Assembly: GCA_026168455.1 (NCBI GenBank)
Contig: CM047431.1
Span: forward strand, 47,619,466-47,683,465
Direction of reading: 5' to 3'
From: Theocolax elegans
Taxonomy: Eukaryota; Arthropoda; Insecta; Hymenoptera; Cerocephalidae
Length of the DNA stretch: 64,000 bases
The translations under genes were made by a program, and so were the position numbers. Below, piece after piece: positions 23,448 to 35,931 of the stretch (its first letter is position 1; each line of letters opens with the position of its first letter). The notes under the pieces are model-generated. The model saw only the letters and a program-made list of their open reading frames with translations. It ran no database searches and was not told the origin of the DNA.

Positions 23448-25265
23448 ATGTTTGCTTTGGTATATTGGCACGGTTCTCACGAAACAAGCGTCATATCTTA
23501 CGATAAGGTAGAACCAAAAAAGAATAAAAATGATAAAAGTAAAGCAAAGTGGGGAAAAAATGGTATGATGTAGACATTTTAAAAACAAGTGGTAAGTTAT
23601 TATTTTTTATTGTTAAAAAAAATATTTTCACAAATAATTTATTTTTAACTGTTTTACAGAAGATAGAGATTGGTTAGATTCACTGGAAGTAATGGAAAAC
23701 GGGAAGCTAGTCACACCAGATAGAAAATCTTTAGTACCATCCAATTTATTAATACAAAAACGAATACGTAAAAAGAAAGATAAAGAAAATCAGTTAGTCA
23801 AAAAGGATGCTGCAATCAAGGATAACGAGACAATTATAAATAAAATCTATTTTTGAAGATGTGATGAGTAATGCGATTGCAGTGACCGAAGACACCGCGA
23901 AGTAAATTCTACACATACACACACACGCAAACACACGCACCATTCATATATTCCCTTTCAAATTAGTTTGTCTTTTTCTCTCTACATAATTATTATTATT
24001 ATTAAAAGCATTATTTTGTCGTACAGAATTGCAGAAGACGAAAATGATTTTATTGATTTTGATGAACTTTCGACAAGCTCCGCTGTGTATGAAAAGAATT
24101 TAGATGTTCCATCAAAATTTGTTAAAATGAAAATGGATGCTGATGAATCATCTTCGCGTAAAACTACTTCATATGCACACCAATACGTTGCATACTTATT
24201 TATTATCTAATCTATATATAAATATCTATATCTTTCTTATTTATTTTAGTGTCAATGGAAGATGTTAAGAAATTAAAACTGTTATTACAAATGGCTAATA
24301 ATATTGATATAAATGAGGTTAAGGTAGTTAATTAATACTGTAATAGTATAACATTTAAGATTAATAATGTAATAAATGTTAATTTCAATTTCAGCAAAAA
24401 TTAGTCACCAAAACAACCAATTCAAAGATAGTGAATAATAGAAAAGAGGTTAATAATAGTATAAAAATACCTTTCTTTTACTAATAAATTTTTAGAAAAT
24501 TATAAAAAATTAGAAAAATTAATTTAAATTACAGATGGAGCTTGTAGAAGGCACAGGTGTTTATGTCGATAGTTTTAAGGCTTCATGTATTCAGCAAATG
24601 TATGCAAAAAAACCGAAAATACTGGCCCGACAATTAATAAAATTAATATTAGGAGAAGAAGTGCTTCGTAAAAGTTCACCGACTGGAAAAAATCGACATA
24701 CACCAATACCCGCAGATGTATACGATGCTGTTATAAGTAACTTTCTTAACTCTTGTTTTATTCTTCAAATTGCAGATAATAATACTAAATAATTAAATAT
24801 TTCCTAACAGCATTTATTAATGAGAATGCAGAAAAAGAAAAATATAAAATAACTTATCAAAAATATAGTCAGGCACTGACACAAATGTGTGCAACTTTGC
24901 GCGCTAAGTATAAAACAATAAATAAATATGCAGCACTACAAAATTCTAAAGAAAAAAATGATGAAACTATACAAGATGATAAAGAAAATAACGAAGGAAG
25001 TATTGACATAGATTTTCAACCGAAAAAAAATGATAAAGGAGGAAGATTTTCTAAATCAAAAATTGAAGATTTAATTGTTGGAGAAACAAGTTATCATGAG
25101 GCTGAATATCTACATACCGATGATACAGTAGAAGATGCAGAATCAAAAAACCAAGAAAAACAAAAAAAAATAAAAAAACGAAAGAACAAAGAGGAAGATT
25201 TTCAACTAAACAAATTTTTAAAGAAATCAAAATTAAACCATAATAATGAAAAGTTTCATTTATAA
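23448..25265 (+). CDS. BEN-domain protein carried by the transposon (two frame breaks)
   Basis: Seven exons: 23448-23591, 23660-23901, 24027-24157, 24250-24317, 24395-24448, 24535-24736, 24811-25265. Exon 1 encodes MFALVYWHGSHETSVISYD, ending in a WG-rich segment seen in front of some BEN proteins. Exon 6 encodes the BEN domain: LVEGTGVYVDSF, then KILARQLIKLILGEEVL, then SPTGKNRHTPIPADVYDAVI. Exon 7 is a charged, Lys/Glu-rich tail ending at TAA. BEN domains bind DNA or proteins in chromatin, so it may bind the element's ends or modulate its expression (inference). Two single-base frame problems: an A-run near 23559-23564 is one base short of the frame leading into the donor, and the frame must shift again near 23847-23851. 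These are either real inactivation or sequencing errors in A-runs. Confidence 0.7.
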
Positions 25266-25741
25266 TTAATTAATATTAAATTATTGTATTATGTTTATTA
25301 TATTACATTATTTACAATTAGTTTATAAAATGCATTAATTTTAATTATTCTTTTCGCAATTAATTATTTAATTAATTTATGTTAAAAGTATAAATGTATA
25401 TTAATATTTTTAGTAAAAATAAATAAATATATAAATAATGAAAAATGACTTTACTTTAAATAAAAACTCATTTGATTATTGTATTTGCTTTATTTAATTT
25501 TTACATTTTAAGATTAATTTTTCTAATTAATTCGTTATTAATGGTTTAGAAAAAAATTAAGATTAAGATTAAGTTTATATAAAGGATTCAACATCTTTAT
25601 CATAACTTGATATCAATTTTTTTATTAACAAAAACATAAATTAACTAAGTTCGTGATAAGTTAAAATAAACTAGCGATATGATTTAAATTGCAATTATAT
25701 AACATTCATTGAAACTTTATTCAAGCTCTATTTTTACTTCT

Positions 25742-25904
25742 TTTACTTGATATTAACATTCTATAAACCTTATATTAACATGAGATAAACTTCAGTGAAT
25801 AAAAATCTAAGTTCGGCATAGTCTCATTGGACATGTTCATATAAACTTGCTATAAACATTAACTTTATATCAAGTTGATATAAAGTTTAATTTTTTTACG
25901 CGGG
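25742..25904 (-). repeat. right terminal inverted repeat of the 9-kb transposon
   Basis: Inverted copy of 16843-17005, ending TTTTTTTACGCGGG at 25904. The match defines the right boundary of the element. Confidence 0.85.
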
Positions 25905-26318
25905 AAGGTATATAGGTTGAGAAAGTGTAAAATGATTTTTTTATTGATTTTCAACTTGACGGGAGAATTTTTTCAAATTGAATTATTAATAAATCAACAA
26001 GGTTTTTCTGTTACCATGGGCCATTATTTTTCAGTTTTATATTACCTACTCTATTAAAATAAAACGTTAATTATTTCATGAAACTCACTCTGTATTGTGA
26101 TATGAGATTTCTTTTTTTACAGTATCTGTGACTGTTTTGCTATCACATTCCTTTAGTGATTTAAAACTTTTGTGACAACGTATCTTCTTAAATTTTTAAT
26201 TTTCACAATTTAGTTACGATATTTTTAAACAAGATCCTTGTAATTTTAAACTTCATCTTAATGCATTGAGTATATGCGCTAATAAAAATAATTTTTGTTC
26301 TTTTTCTTTTTGATGGTC

Positions 26319-26450
26319 CTAAACTTTTGTACATATTAGTAGTAAAAATAAACTTTTCTGGAAAATATCAACAAGATAGAATCTATGTAACCAAAGGTAT
26401 GTAGTCAAATGTGTGAAAATTAATGGTCGGTGTAAAGTCCACATTTTTTT
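26319..26450 (-). repeat. dispersed repeat copy, related to 37412-37860
   Basis: The block containing GGAAAATATCAACAAGATAG and ATGTGTGAAAATTAATGGTC recurs as both arms of the inverted repeat at 37412-37860. The 76-codon frame through it is not a gene. Confidence 0.65.
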
Positions 26451-26458
26451 AAATGATA

Positions 26459-26675
26459 CACGGAGAAAAATTTCTGATAAATTTGACCCTGGTGTTCTAG
26501 TAAAGGTGGGACGAAGGACACAGCAGGGTAAAAAATACCCAGTTTCCAAATAATTTTTACCCTGCTGATCGGTTAAAATTTATTTGAAAACTAGGTATTT
26601 TTTTACCCTCCTGTGTCTTTTGTCCCACTTTTACTAGAACAGCTGGGTAAAATTTATCAGAAATTTTTCTCCGTG
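26459..26675. mobile_element. 217-bp MITE of the CACGGAG family
   Basis: Palindromic element with ends CACGGAGAAAAATTTCTG and complement, arms about 100 bp, and a TA duplication on both sides (26457-26458, 26676-26677). The larger element at 41598-42397 has related ends and also a TA target. Confidence 0.85.
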
Positions 26676-26677
26676 TA

Positions 26678-27954
26678 TTGACAGAATTAATTTTTTTCTT
26701 AAAAGGTATCGTTATTTATACTTAATTATATAAATTTCAAAATTCATCGGTACCTTTTGAATGTTTCTATCTCTTGTACAATGTTAATTGGACATTCCCA
26801 TTCAGCACCCTTGCGTAGTTTATTATTCGATTTACGGCCCCGGACGAGTGATACACCACTGGGGAATATATTTTCAACATGTGCTTTCTTCACCAAACAT
26901 TGTATGATCTCCGTCGCTAATTAGCACCAAATTGGGAACATAAAAACAGCGACGATAAATAAAAAAAAATGTTTTTTTTTAATTTATTTCAAAAATTAAT
27001 GTGAAAAAACTTTTGATGCAAACAAATGAAGTAATGATAAATAAAATTAATTACTTTCGAAAAGCTAATTTCTGTATAAGAATGTCGAATTGATATATGT
27101 TATAGAGAGAGAAAAATGTATTCTGAAATAGATCGTTTATAACTTCTCACATCAAGAAATTCAGATAGTACATTAGTGGTCGAAAGTTTAGGTTCATTAA
27201 ATTAAAACTATATAATGTTATGTTATAATGATGCTATCAAAAAATATAAAAAACACAATCGAAAGCTTTTAATTCTCATTGTATATAAAATTAAAGTATA
27301 TATATATAAACAGATTTTCTTGTCACGTGCAGATATTTTTAAACTGAACCATAATTTCAACTTCTATGCTTAAGGTTTTTGTTTATTAAGTAAATTATAG
27401 AAATTTGTAAACAAGCTTCAGTTATACGTCAATCGAGAGCTTTTTAAATCACCTATCGAATGACCTCTAGCAGATTTTAGTAGTATCAATTGGAGCAAAG
27501 ATATTATCTTCTAAAGTTGGGTAGATTTCTATTTAATGTTGGTGAACCCAAATTCTCAACCGGTAGTGTACCTTTAATTAATATTACTAATTTCATCATT
27601 CAGTAATTTTAAATATTACAAAATTGCAGGCTTACGCAGTTTGTGAGAGTCTACGATATTAGATTGGCCAATTTGATTTTTAGAAATCTGTCGACACATT
27701 CGTTTAATTTCCAAAAACTTCCATAAATTACACTTTATGATAAATTCACATAACTTATAATAATATACGTCCGCTACTATGTTGAATTCGTTAATTTAAA
27801 CATATCGACTTGAGATGTGAAAAATAATTTGATCGATTGACTTGAGAATTCGTTTTGATATTATTAAGTACAAGGAGAAATATAACGCGAAAAAGTGTTT
27901 ATATCAGTTAATCAAATACCTGGTGTCATAAAGATAGACGCAAGGCATCAACGC
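26678..27954. other. intergenic, no gene recognised
   Basis: AT-rich. A less AT-rich stretch at 26790-26900 has no domain-bearing frame. Nothing further seen up to the tRNA gene. Confidence 0.45.
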
Positions 27955-28028
27955 GGCGCCGTGGCTTAGTTGGTTAAAGCGCCTGTCTAGTAAACAGGAG
28001 ATCGGGGGTTCGAATCCCCCCGGGGCCT
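27955..28028 (+). tRNA. tRNA-Thr (anticodon AGT)
   Basis: A complete cloverleaf of 74 nt. The acceptor pairs GGCGCCG with CGGGGCC (one G-G mismatch at pair 4). Box A is TGGCTTAGTTGG. The anticodon stem CCTGT/ACAGG holds the loop CTAGTAA with anticodon AGT. The T arm GGGGG/CCCCC holds box B GGTTCGAATCC. A T-run at 28039-28047 can terminate Pol III. No intron; CCA is not encoded, as expected in eukaryotes. The anticodon after editing to IGU reads ACU/ACC/ACA codons. Apart from one acceptor mismatch it looks functional. Confidence 0.93.
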
Positions 28029-30297
28029 CATGACTGGGTTTTTTTTTGACAACTCTATTTTTATCGGTATTATTTTCACTCAGAAATCATTTACAAATCT
28101 TACTATTATGATAGATTATAAATATTCTCCCTTCCATTAATTACCTGAAAAATGTAATAAACTTTGAATAATTTGTATCTCTCTCGAAGCTTGACTTACA
28201 CGTAAAAATCAAACGAAAAAATTAACATTTTAAAGCTTATTGTAAAAGTTTATTGTAGTAATTGAGCTAGTCGAAACAAAATTCACAATATATTTAACGG
28301 GATTGAAAGCGTCTTTGACGAATTTTAGATTTCGATATCAGAAAATTATACATGTCCTTAGGAAGAGTGTTACAAAAACAAAAACAATAAGAATTCGATT
28401 TGATACGGAATTCAAAATTTATAGCGTCATAAGCATTGTAAACTACTGTATTAACATAAATGTCGAAGAGGTTATGTTCATTTCACAATAAAAAAAAATC
28501 GTTTCACTACTATCAATTAATTGACTATTATTCCTTACCGATTCGTAGCATTCTGACCATTTTAAATACGTTGATTTCTAACAGGGAATTTGTAACTTTT
28601 CGCAAGAGCTTTCAATTACTTTCCTTAAAGTTTCTGTAACTTAACTTTTATAAAAGTTATAGCAGCTTTTTTTTTATAAAAAAATGATTTCTTTTACATC
28701 TATAACTAACTTGAAAACATTGATAAATATAAAAAATTATAGAAGGAGAATACGGTTAGCTTTTTGACGAAAAATATAAAAAATGTAAGACAGGGAATTA
28801 TAAAAAAAATGTTGTTATATTTTATAAATGATGATTTATATTCTGTAAGCATCGATTTTTGCCACTATTCATGTACGGCATATATATATATATATATATA
28901 ACAAGAGGTGCTGGAGTATACGCACGACGTATATAGTATAAAATTATGATGAATCACAATAATACTCTCGAGGAGTTGGTATGTAGATATATAGTGTCGG
29001 TATAGACGCTTACCTCACGCTCGATCGAGATACATCGGAGCTCGCGCGGTCATTGGAGATTACCATTAAAATATAATTCAACAATCGGTATAGTTACGAT
29101 AAATCGACGTATCTTGGATATAATATTTATAACTGGCTGAACGTCTAGTTTTGACGTCGTATATAGTAAGTGTAACGAGGAAGATTACATTTATATAGAA
29201 GATATCGTTCGTTCAGACTTGGCTATGGATATATATATATATGTATGTATCATATACGTGTAATCCGTATACTCGATCGCGGGTTCTTCGTACGCGTAAT
29301 CCTCATCGCAACCAGTTTTCCATCGCGCTGCATTCCGCGGGCCCACAAAGGGAGACTGACACTCACTTTGGCAAATTAAAAATATAGGAAAAAGGAGAGT
29401 CGTCGAGAAGAACAGAGAAAAGGAAAAGTAGAAATACAAACATACTGCACGCGGGGGGTTTCGACGCATGGAATCGAGGAAAACGTCACCCTGTCCATCG
29501 AACGAGAGGATATATATATATATATATATATACGTGATTGACGAATCGAAAGTGATTTTTGATCGAGTCCATTACGCCCGAGAGGAATTTACTTCGTGCG
29601 ACCATTATATCTTGACATTTTCGCTATTTATATGTTTTTTTTTATATTATATTGCGCTATATGTACCAGCTTTTTTTTACTTACGTGATTGATAAAGTGT
29701 ATTTGATCTATCGATCAATTTTAGGTTTTTGAGATATCGAATTGGAACGTTATCGTTCCTATATTAAGAAAAAGGGCATAAAACTCGAGAAGTGCATGTT
29801 GCATATGTATGCAAACGTGATTTTGTAAAATATGCAAATGAAAAAAAATCTTTTTTCGTAATTTGCAAACTTGTTGAACGGAAAAAGGATGGTTCTATAG
29901 GGTTTTAATGATCAATTCATTTTGTAAAATTTTATGTATAAATTCGATACATTTTGTTAATTGTTATTTAAATCCTTTCTATATTACACTTCAAGAATTC
30001 TTTATTAATTCTTGTGCGTTTTAGCGGACGTTCAACGGTTGATAAAATTTTTATGACGAGTCACTTTTAAATTAGTTGGTTCACAATTGATCTTACGCGG
30101 ACTACTTCTAAATATGAAATAGTGTAAAATCTATCACTATATCACCGATCAGTGAAAATTCAATAATAAATTAATGAATATTCTATATTAGATTAGGTAA
30201 ATATACACTAATTTATATTTACTGAATAATATAATCACAAAAATCTTGAAATATAGTAGCATCAAGAAATATTTGTAACATACTTGCGATCCGAATA

Positions 30298-30345
<48 letters not shown>

Positions 30346-32273
30346 GATCTGCTATCGCGTGCGCGAATCGAAAGAAAAAGAGAGAGAGAGAGAGATAAAG
30401 AGGATGAAACACGCGTCGACTATATATAGGCGCCACGGAATTTTCTCGCTAAATACGCGAGAAATTCTTCTTTATCAGGCGCCGATCACCTAGAGATTAT
30501 TTTTTACTCGTCGCTCTCGAGAGAACGACTTTGCATTTACTTCGTTGTTTTATAAAACCTCGCGTCGATTAGTTTCTTTTGGTATATACATATAGTAAAA
30601 TTTTTATTTATTCTCGTTAACGCGAGAGGTCATGACTGATCGCATTATGCGAGGGTTTTGATTAAGTGATATATCGTTTAAAATTCATTCTCGACCGAAG
30701 GTGCGTGTGCGTGTGTTACAAAACAACAAAATCGACGTGATTTAAATTTTTAGATATTTGCAGCGATTTGAGTGAAATACTTATACGTTGCGTGAGAGGT
30801 ATTAAAAAAATTAATACGAAGTCTTGAATAAAAATGTTATTTGATCTACACGAGACATCAATTATATACTATTAAACAAAATTTTTAACAATAAAAAATA
30901 TAAAAAGCTAATTAATAAATTCATATTTTAATAGGATATCATCAATTAGATTTTTAAAATTTTACATTTTTACATTCATTAAAATTTCGAATGTGATAAC
31001 TTGGAAAAATCATCCCGGGTCAATGCTATTTTATTCATAGAAAATATTTGAAAACCATCTATATATATATATATACAATTTATTAAAATTTAGCATTCCT
31101 TCGATTAAAAATCTCATATACATAAATTCCACTTCACGATTATTTAAATAGATTTATTATAAGAATTACTATTAAATTATTACGATTGTCATAATACTTT
31201 TGTTACATAAAAATCGGAATATGTATCCATTAATATTGTAAACTGATTTATAATGCTTAACATTTAATATTTGTCATTCTTTACGATATAAAACTTTATA
31301 CCAATTATTCAAATTCTCGATAAAATTGGAATTCGAATAAATATATTATTGCACAAATCAGAACACTCGCGTAAATCTTGTTAATTGTATATTAATAAGG
31401 TAATATCATGATTCATAATACGTGTAAATATGTCGGTACATTTGAAATATACACACAATTTATACATATATATATATATATTTTTTCAAAAATTTTATTG
31501 CTCTGAATTGCGTGGACTTGAGATGACAGATTTTCAAGATTGAACAAGAAAAGCGTAATTTAAAAAAAGCAACACTTGTGCAATCTCCGAGTAACATAAA
31601 AATTAAAATAATATTTTCAACGATACGCCGGGTTATTTGGAAAGAATACACAATGACCACATATGGCTTTTACTTCATTTCATTCATCGGCAAATATTCG
31701 TTCGAAGTTAAGTCAATTGTAAAAAAAATTGTTCTTCCCTCTGTCGATATATAGGAACAATTATTTTTAATCGTTTGTGAAATATATAATATTTTACACT
31801 TCGATAGGATACACCAAAAGTGCCAATATATATATACACACATTCCTATATACTACGCGAATTTCTTTTTGAAAAAAACATTCTATTTATATCGCATTCT
31901 TTACAAATTTGACGCATATATATATATCTGCACACATCTATTTGTGATTTAATCGCGAGCATATATTTGTTTAATGAAACATTCGGGTTGACTCTTTGCA
32001 TAATTCATTAGACTGGCATAAATTGAGTGTGCCACCTTTTGAAAACAAAGTGAGAGAGAAACAAATTTGTGCGAGTGTCGTCAAACAAGCCAATTGACGT
32101 ATACGTATATACATTACTTTTTTTCTTTCTTCATCAAGATGTTTAATCGTTCGCGACCGTGTGATTGGTTATTTGAAATATTGACTGCTCGGTAAAGGTT
32201 AATATTCCCCGTGTCCTTCGATGCTCGCGCTCGCGATTCCTAATGTTGCCCATCCAATGGAGGGGAAACTGTG
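28029..32273. other. intergenic, no gene recognised
   Basis: Long stretch with several AT microsatellites (28882-28901, 29507-29531, 30298-30343). A less AT-rich island at 28900-29600 and another at 30400-30700 could be promoters or untranslated first exons. On the minus strand a strong donor-like GAG|GTAAGCG occurs at about 29013, but no downstream partner was found. The frame at 29191-29469 (minus) has a hydrophobic start and one short Cys-containing tail but no known domain. A hairpin TTTCTCGC/GCGAGAAA lies at about 30441-30464. Confidence 0.4.
30298..30343. repeat. (AT)n microsatellite
   Basis: 46 bp of uninterrupted TA dinucleotides. Confidence 0.95.
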
Positions 32274-32281
32274 TATTTAAG
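32274..32281 (+). promoter_or_regulatory. TATA-like box of SP1
   Basis: TATTTAAG, 110 bp before the SP1 start codon. The same word or TATTTAAA occurs 93-115 bp before the start codons of SP2 and SP4, so it is probably the shared core promoter element. Confidence 0.55.
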
Positions 32282-32390
32282 AAACAGTTTGATAATAAAA
32301 AATTCACACCTCGTACAATCACGACTTTTCACTCTTTTTTTTTTATGTAGCAGTCACTTTTTCTTTTATATATACCTATTGTTTACAAAA

Positions 32391-35300
32391 ATGATTAATT
32401 TTAAATTTTTATTTCTATTCGTTGTTACCTACGTAGCATTCCCTGTTGCTCATGGTAAGTTTCTAATTGGCGAGATGTCAATATTCTTTTACAAGTATCA
32501 TCGTCATCATCATTACTTTTTCTTTTAATTATTACTTAATTACGTCGTTATAGTGAGTTTGATTTAGAGACGTTTAATTTATTACAATTAATAATGGTTG
32601 ATAGAATTTTATAATTATATATTCTTCTCATCTTTTTTTCCAATAAATTTTCTATTATTCCAGATAAAAATATTTAGAGTTGTTTACATAAAAATTCTGT
32701 ATATTGATTAAACTAAATGTTTATCTAAAATTGAACATGCTCAGTTTTTGCATATTGTATAAAAATTTAGTACAGACAATGCCAACGTTTTTTTATAATA
32801 TTTGCACTAAATTTGTGTATATACTTTAAGAATGTATTTATATAGATTATAAAAAATGTTAACATAGCCTGTACTAAATTTTTGTATATGAAAATCCTTG
32901 TAGCATGTTCATTTTTAGGTCAAAGTTTAGTGAATGTACAACATCTTTTTATATTATTAAAATTTTTTTTTTCACGCATTATTTTAGCACTAATTTACTT
33001 TAAAGATCAGAAGGATTATTTATCAATATTTTAAGGGGTGTTTTCAATTTAAATAAAGAAAAAAATTATTTCTTTACGTTGTATATGCAGCGTTTCGTTG
33101 GTAAGATATAATATCATTCACAGATTATTAAGGTAAAATGTGAATTGTGATTTTGTATACTGTGTATTATCCGGTTTGATCGTGTAACATAATGATACAA
33201 ATTATTTAATTTAGTCCGAAAAAGTAGGGGAATATTGACAACGTAATGTTGCATACAACGTAAACAGATAATTTTTTTTTCTTTATTTAAATTAAATGCC
33301 TAGCTGACTCTCAAGAAATGAATAGATACCTTTTTAATCTTGAACCTTTAATAGAGGGTGTAATACAAATATTATCAGAATCAAATTTATTTTATTTAAA
33401 TAAGTACACGAAAACCAAAAAAAAAAGCTGTATTTTCATCGTCGAGGACGAAACAAAGCAGCTCCTTATATAAAAAAAGGTCATAATATTTAATGTCACA
33501 ACGAGGAAGTTTACACGTTAGAATCAAGGTTAGAAAAAAAGTGATAATATTTGAATAGAATTTTAAAATCAAGTATACACACTTACGCGTAGTATAGATA
33601 CATATACATATATATTTTACTCTTGACAAATATGCCTCTCGACCCGAGCAAATAGTAACGAAGACGAAAAAAAAGCCGGGACAAGGATAATCGCGGTAAT
33701 TGATAAAATTGGGAATGTGCGCAGGACAACGTCAAGCAAAGATAATTGGTGGAGAAGAAAGTGACGCCGGTGAATTCAAGTACCACGTGGCTATTTTAAA
33801 CGTAAACCAAAATGACGGTAGCGTCCAGCACGTGTGCGGAGGTGCTATAATTCATCGTAGCTACGTTCTCACGGCAGCTCATTGCGTCTACGAGAAACGC
33901 AGCTCGGACATTGTTGTAAGAACGGGTGGAAATCGTCCACCACCCTCAGGTCAACCACAGTTCGAACGACGCATCTACAAACGCGTTGCCAAAATTATGT
34001 ACCCTAAGGATTATATCAAGGATGCTCATTATCATGCTTACGATATCGCTGTAATCAAGGTAAATATTACTCTAAACTCAAAAGTTGAAAATTTGGAAGA
34101 AAAAAGAATAAAATGTACATTTTTAACGCTATTAAAAGATTAAAAGGTAAATTTTAATCCTGCAGTAGATTAATTAATACATTGTAACCTTTATGTTATT
34201 TAATTGCATAAAATCAAATTTAGAAAACATTAAAATGCACATTTTGAACTTTATACAAGTGAAAAACCTCTATGAATTTCATAAAGATTAAAACGTGCAT
34301 TTTAATCTACATTAAAGTTGAATATACGCGATATAATTTGTAATGTTTAAAATGTAGTTTTTAATCTTTTTATTTCCATATTTTCAACTTTAGGGCTTAG
34401 AGTTTATCTTATATGTACATGGAGTTTAACTGGATGTGAACCACAAAAAAACAGACATAAATTATTTATTTTTTAATTACCGTGACAAGGCTCTTTAACG
34501 GTCTTTAGTTCCTTTGAAGATACGCTGTCAATTTTTCAAAATGTTTTTATTGATAGTTAGATTTTTCGACAGCCGTGAATCATTGTTTTATAGCTATATG
34601 TATAATTAATTAATAATTAATACTTCGTAAAAATCTGTCTATCATGGTATTCTATTTGTTTTCAAAGGTATCTGTGAATTCTTTCAGATTTTTTGTACAA
34701 TTAGGTTTTCAAATTTTTGAGATTTTCTATAAGTATGTCTCTGCAATTTGGATCTAATATTTTTATAAGTTATAAATTTTTGATTGTGTTATTTCATTAC
34801 CAATGACTCTACGATCGTGTTTTTTAATCATATTTTTTTCTCTGCTCCTTATGAATATACCTATATCAGAGTTTGCGAAAGAAACTCTATAGTGCTCTTG
34901 ATGGCGAAGTTTCAGACGTCTAACGCAAACGAAAATAATTTTGGCGTTATTGATATAATTATATACGCCTTTAATTCAATAAAACTCTAATTTGTGTTCC
35001 AAAGTTCTTTTCCACCTAGTTGAAACAATCTAAACCGCATATATAATTACGACAGCATATATATCAAAAAAATATTATTCGTTTGAATGTTTGTCATCAT
35101 TCGGAATTGGGTACGGTTGCAATAATTTATTATCTATCGACCGTTTAATTTTTACGCACTGATCCTTAACTATGGATAGCTCATACATTTTTAACATTTA
35201 AGTAAGGTAATACCAAAGAAATAAAAAATTATTTATACTTTTGAAATTCGTTCTAACATTTCGTTCTCGGTCTCGTTTTTGTACACCTCGGTAACAAACT

Positions 35301-35931
35301 GAAAAGACCCGAGCAGTACGTAATCGTAATGAAAAAAAAAAATACTGCATCAATAGACTGTGAAGAATAAAGAAAAAAATGGTTAAATTAACATTTTAGA
35401 TCAAAGGAACGTTCGACCTGGTCGACAAAGATACATTCAGAAAAGTGTACTTACCGAATCCCGACAACGATTACGAAGAGAAGTACGCGACAGTTTCCGG
35501 TTACGGGGTCCACAACGCCACCGAGTACGAAGTCAAATTAGAAGGAAGTAATTTCAAATCTTTGAAAACCCAAGTGATCGCTACGGACGAGTGCCAAGAA
35601 TCTCGAACGTACATATTGACCAAAGGTAGCTTGTGTACCAAATCCATAAAAATGAAGGGTCACACGTGCTACGTAAGTAACAACGATTAAACATTAATTC
35701 ATCGTATATATATATATCGATATTCGATATATTAATTAAAAAAAAAAATCATCTTTACAGGGTGACGGTGGTGATCCTCTCGTTTACGACAATCAAATTA
35801 TCGGTGTGTTGAATGCACCAAACACCTGTGATTCCGATTTACCCGAACTATTTACCAGAGTTTCAACGTACGTTGATTTCGTTAAGAAAATCTTGGACGG
35901 CCGCGTATCCTCCGACGTAGTGTACAGATAA
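32391..35931 (+). CDS. SP1: chymotrypsin-fold serine protease homologue, secreted, catalytic Ser lost
   Basis: Four exons: 32391-32454, 33725-34059, 35400-35672, 35761-35931; intron phases 1-0-0; 280 residues. Exon 1 is a signal peptide (MINFKFLFLFVVTYVAFPVAHG). Exon 2 has an activation-type site QAKIIGGEE, so cleavage after Lys is expected, the His motif LTAAHCV and the Asp motif YDIAVIK. Exon 4 reads GDGGDPLV where active enzymes have GDSGGPLV: the catalytic Ser is Gly and Gly197 is Asp. The product should therefore not cleave peptides. Non-catalytic homologues in insects act as cofactors in immunity or occur in venoms, so a binding or regulatory role is likely but not shown. Splice sites are all GT-AG. 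AATAAA signals lie 100-130 bp after the stop. Introns 1 and 2 each contain an inverted-repeat insertion. Confidence 0.88.
32726..32926. repeat. inverted repeat in SP1 intron 1
   Basis: Arms of about 80-90 bp sharing GAACATGCT...AAAATTTAGTACAG and the complement, around a short loop. Probably a small MITE; ends not resolved. Confidence 0.6.
34080..34395. repeat. inverted repeat in SP1 intron 2
   Basis: The left arm AAAGTTGAAAATTTGGAAG at 34080 matches the complement of 34370-34395 (CCATATTTTCAACTTTAG), and ATTTTAATC-type words are repeated in both arms. Probably a decayed foldback element. Confidence 0.6.

Larger units (their letters stand above)
16843..25904. mobile_element. 9.06-kb DNA transposon, CACTA/Tnp2-like, with BEN-domain gene
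   Basis: Terminal inverted repeats of 163 bp (16843-17005 and 25742-25904) start CCCGCGTAAAAAAATTAAAC and are flanked by a two-base AA duplication (16841-16842, 25905-25906). Inside lie a minus-strand two-exon transposase (17550-20406) and a plus-strand seven-exon BEN gene (23448-25265), transcribed away from each other. The 2-bp target duplication fits the CACTA/Mirage/Chapaev group, but the ends are CCCGCG and not CACTA. The transposase frame is uninterrupted while the BEN gene has two frame breaks. A LINE fragment at 20832-21830 is a secondary insertion. The block 21869-23447 between LINE and BEN gene is AT-rich with nothing recognised. Confidence 0.85.

Noticed and set aside
29191..29692. 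Opposed 92- and 74-residue frames
   Set aside because: Hydrophobic or low-complexity translations of AT microsatellite and mixed sequence, no domain or splice context.
30441..30464. GC-rich hairpin resembling a histone mRNA 3' stem-loop
   Set aside because: The sequence does not match the histone stem-loop consensus and no histone gene precedes it.
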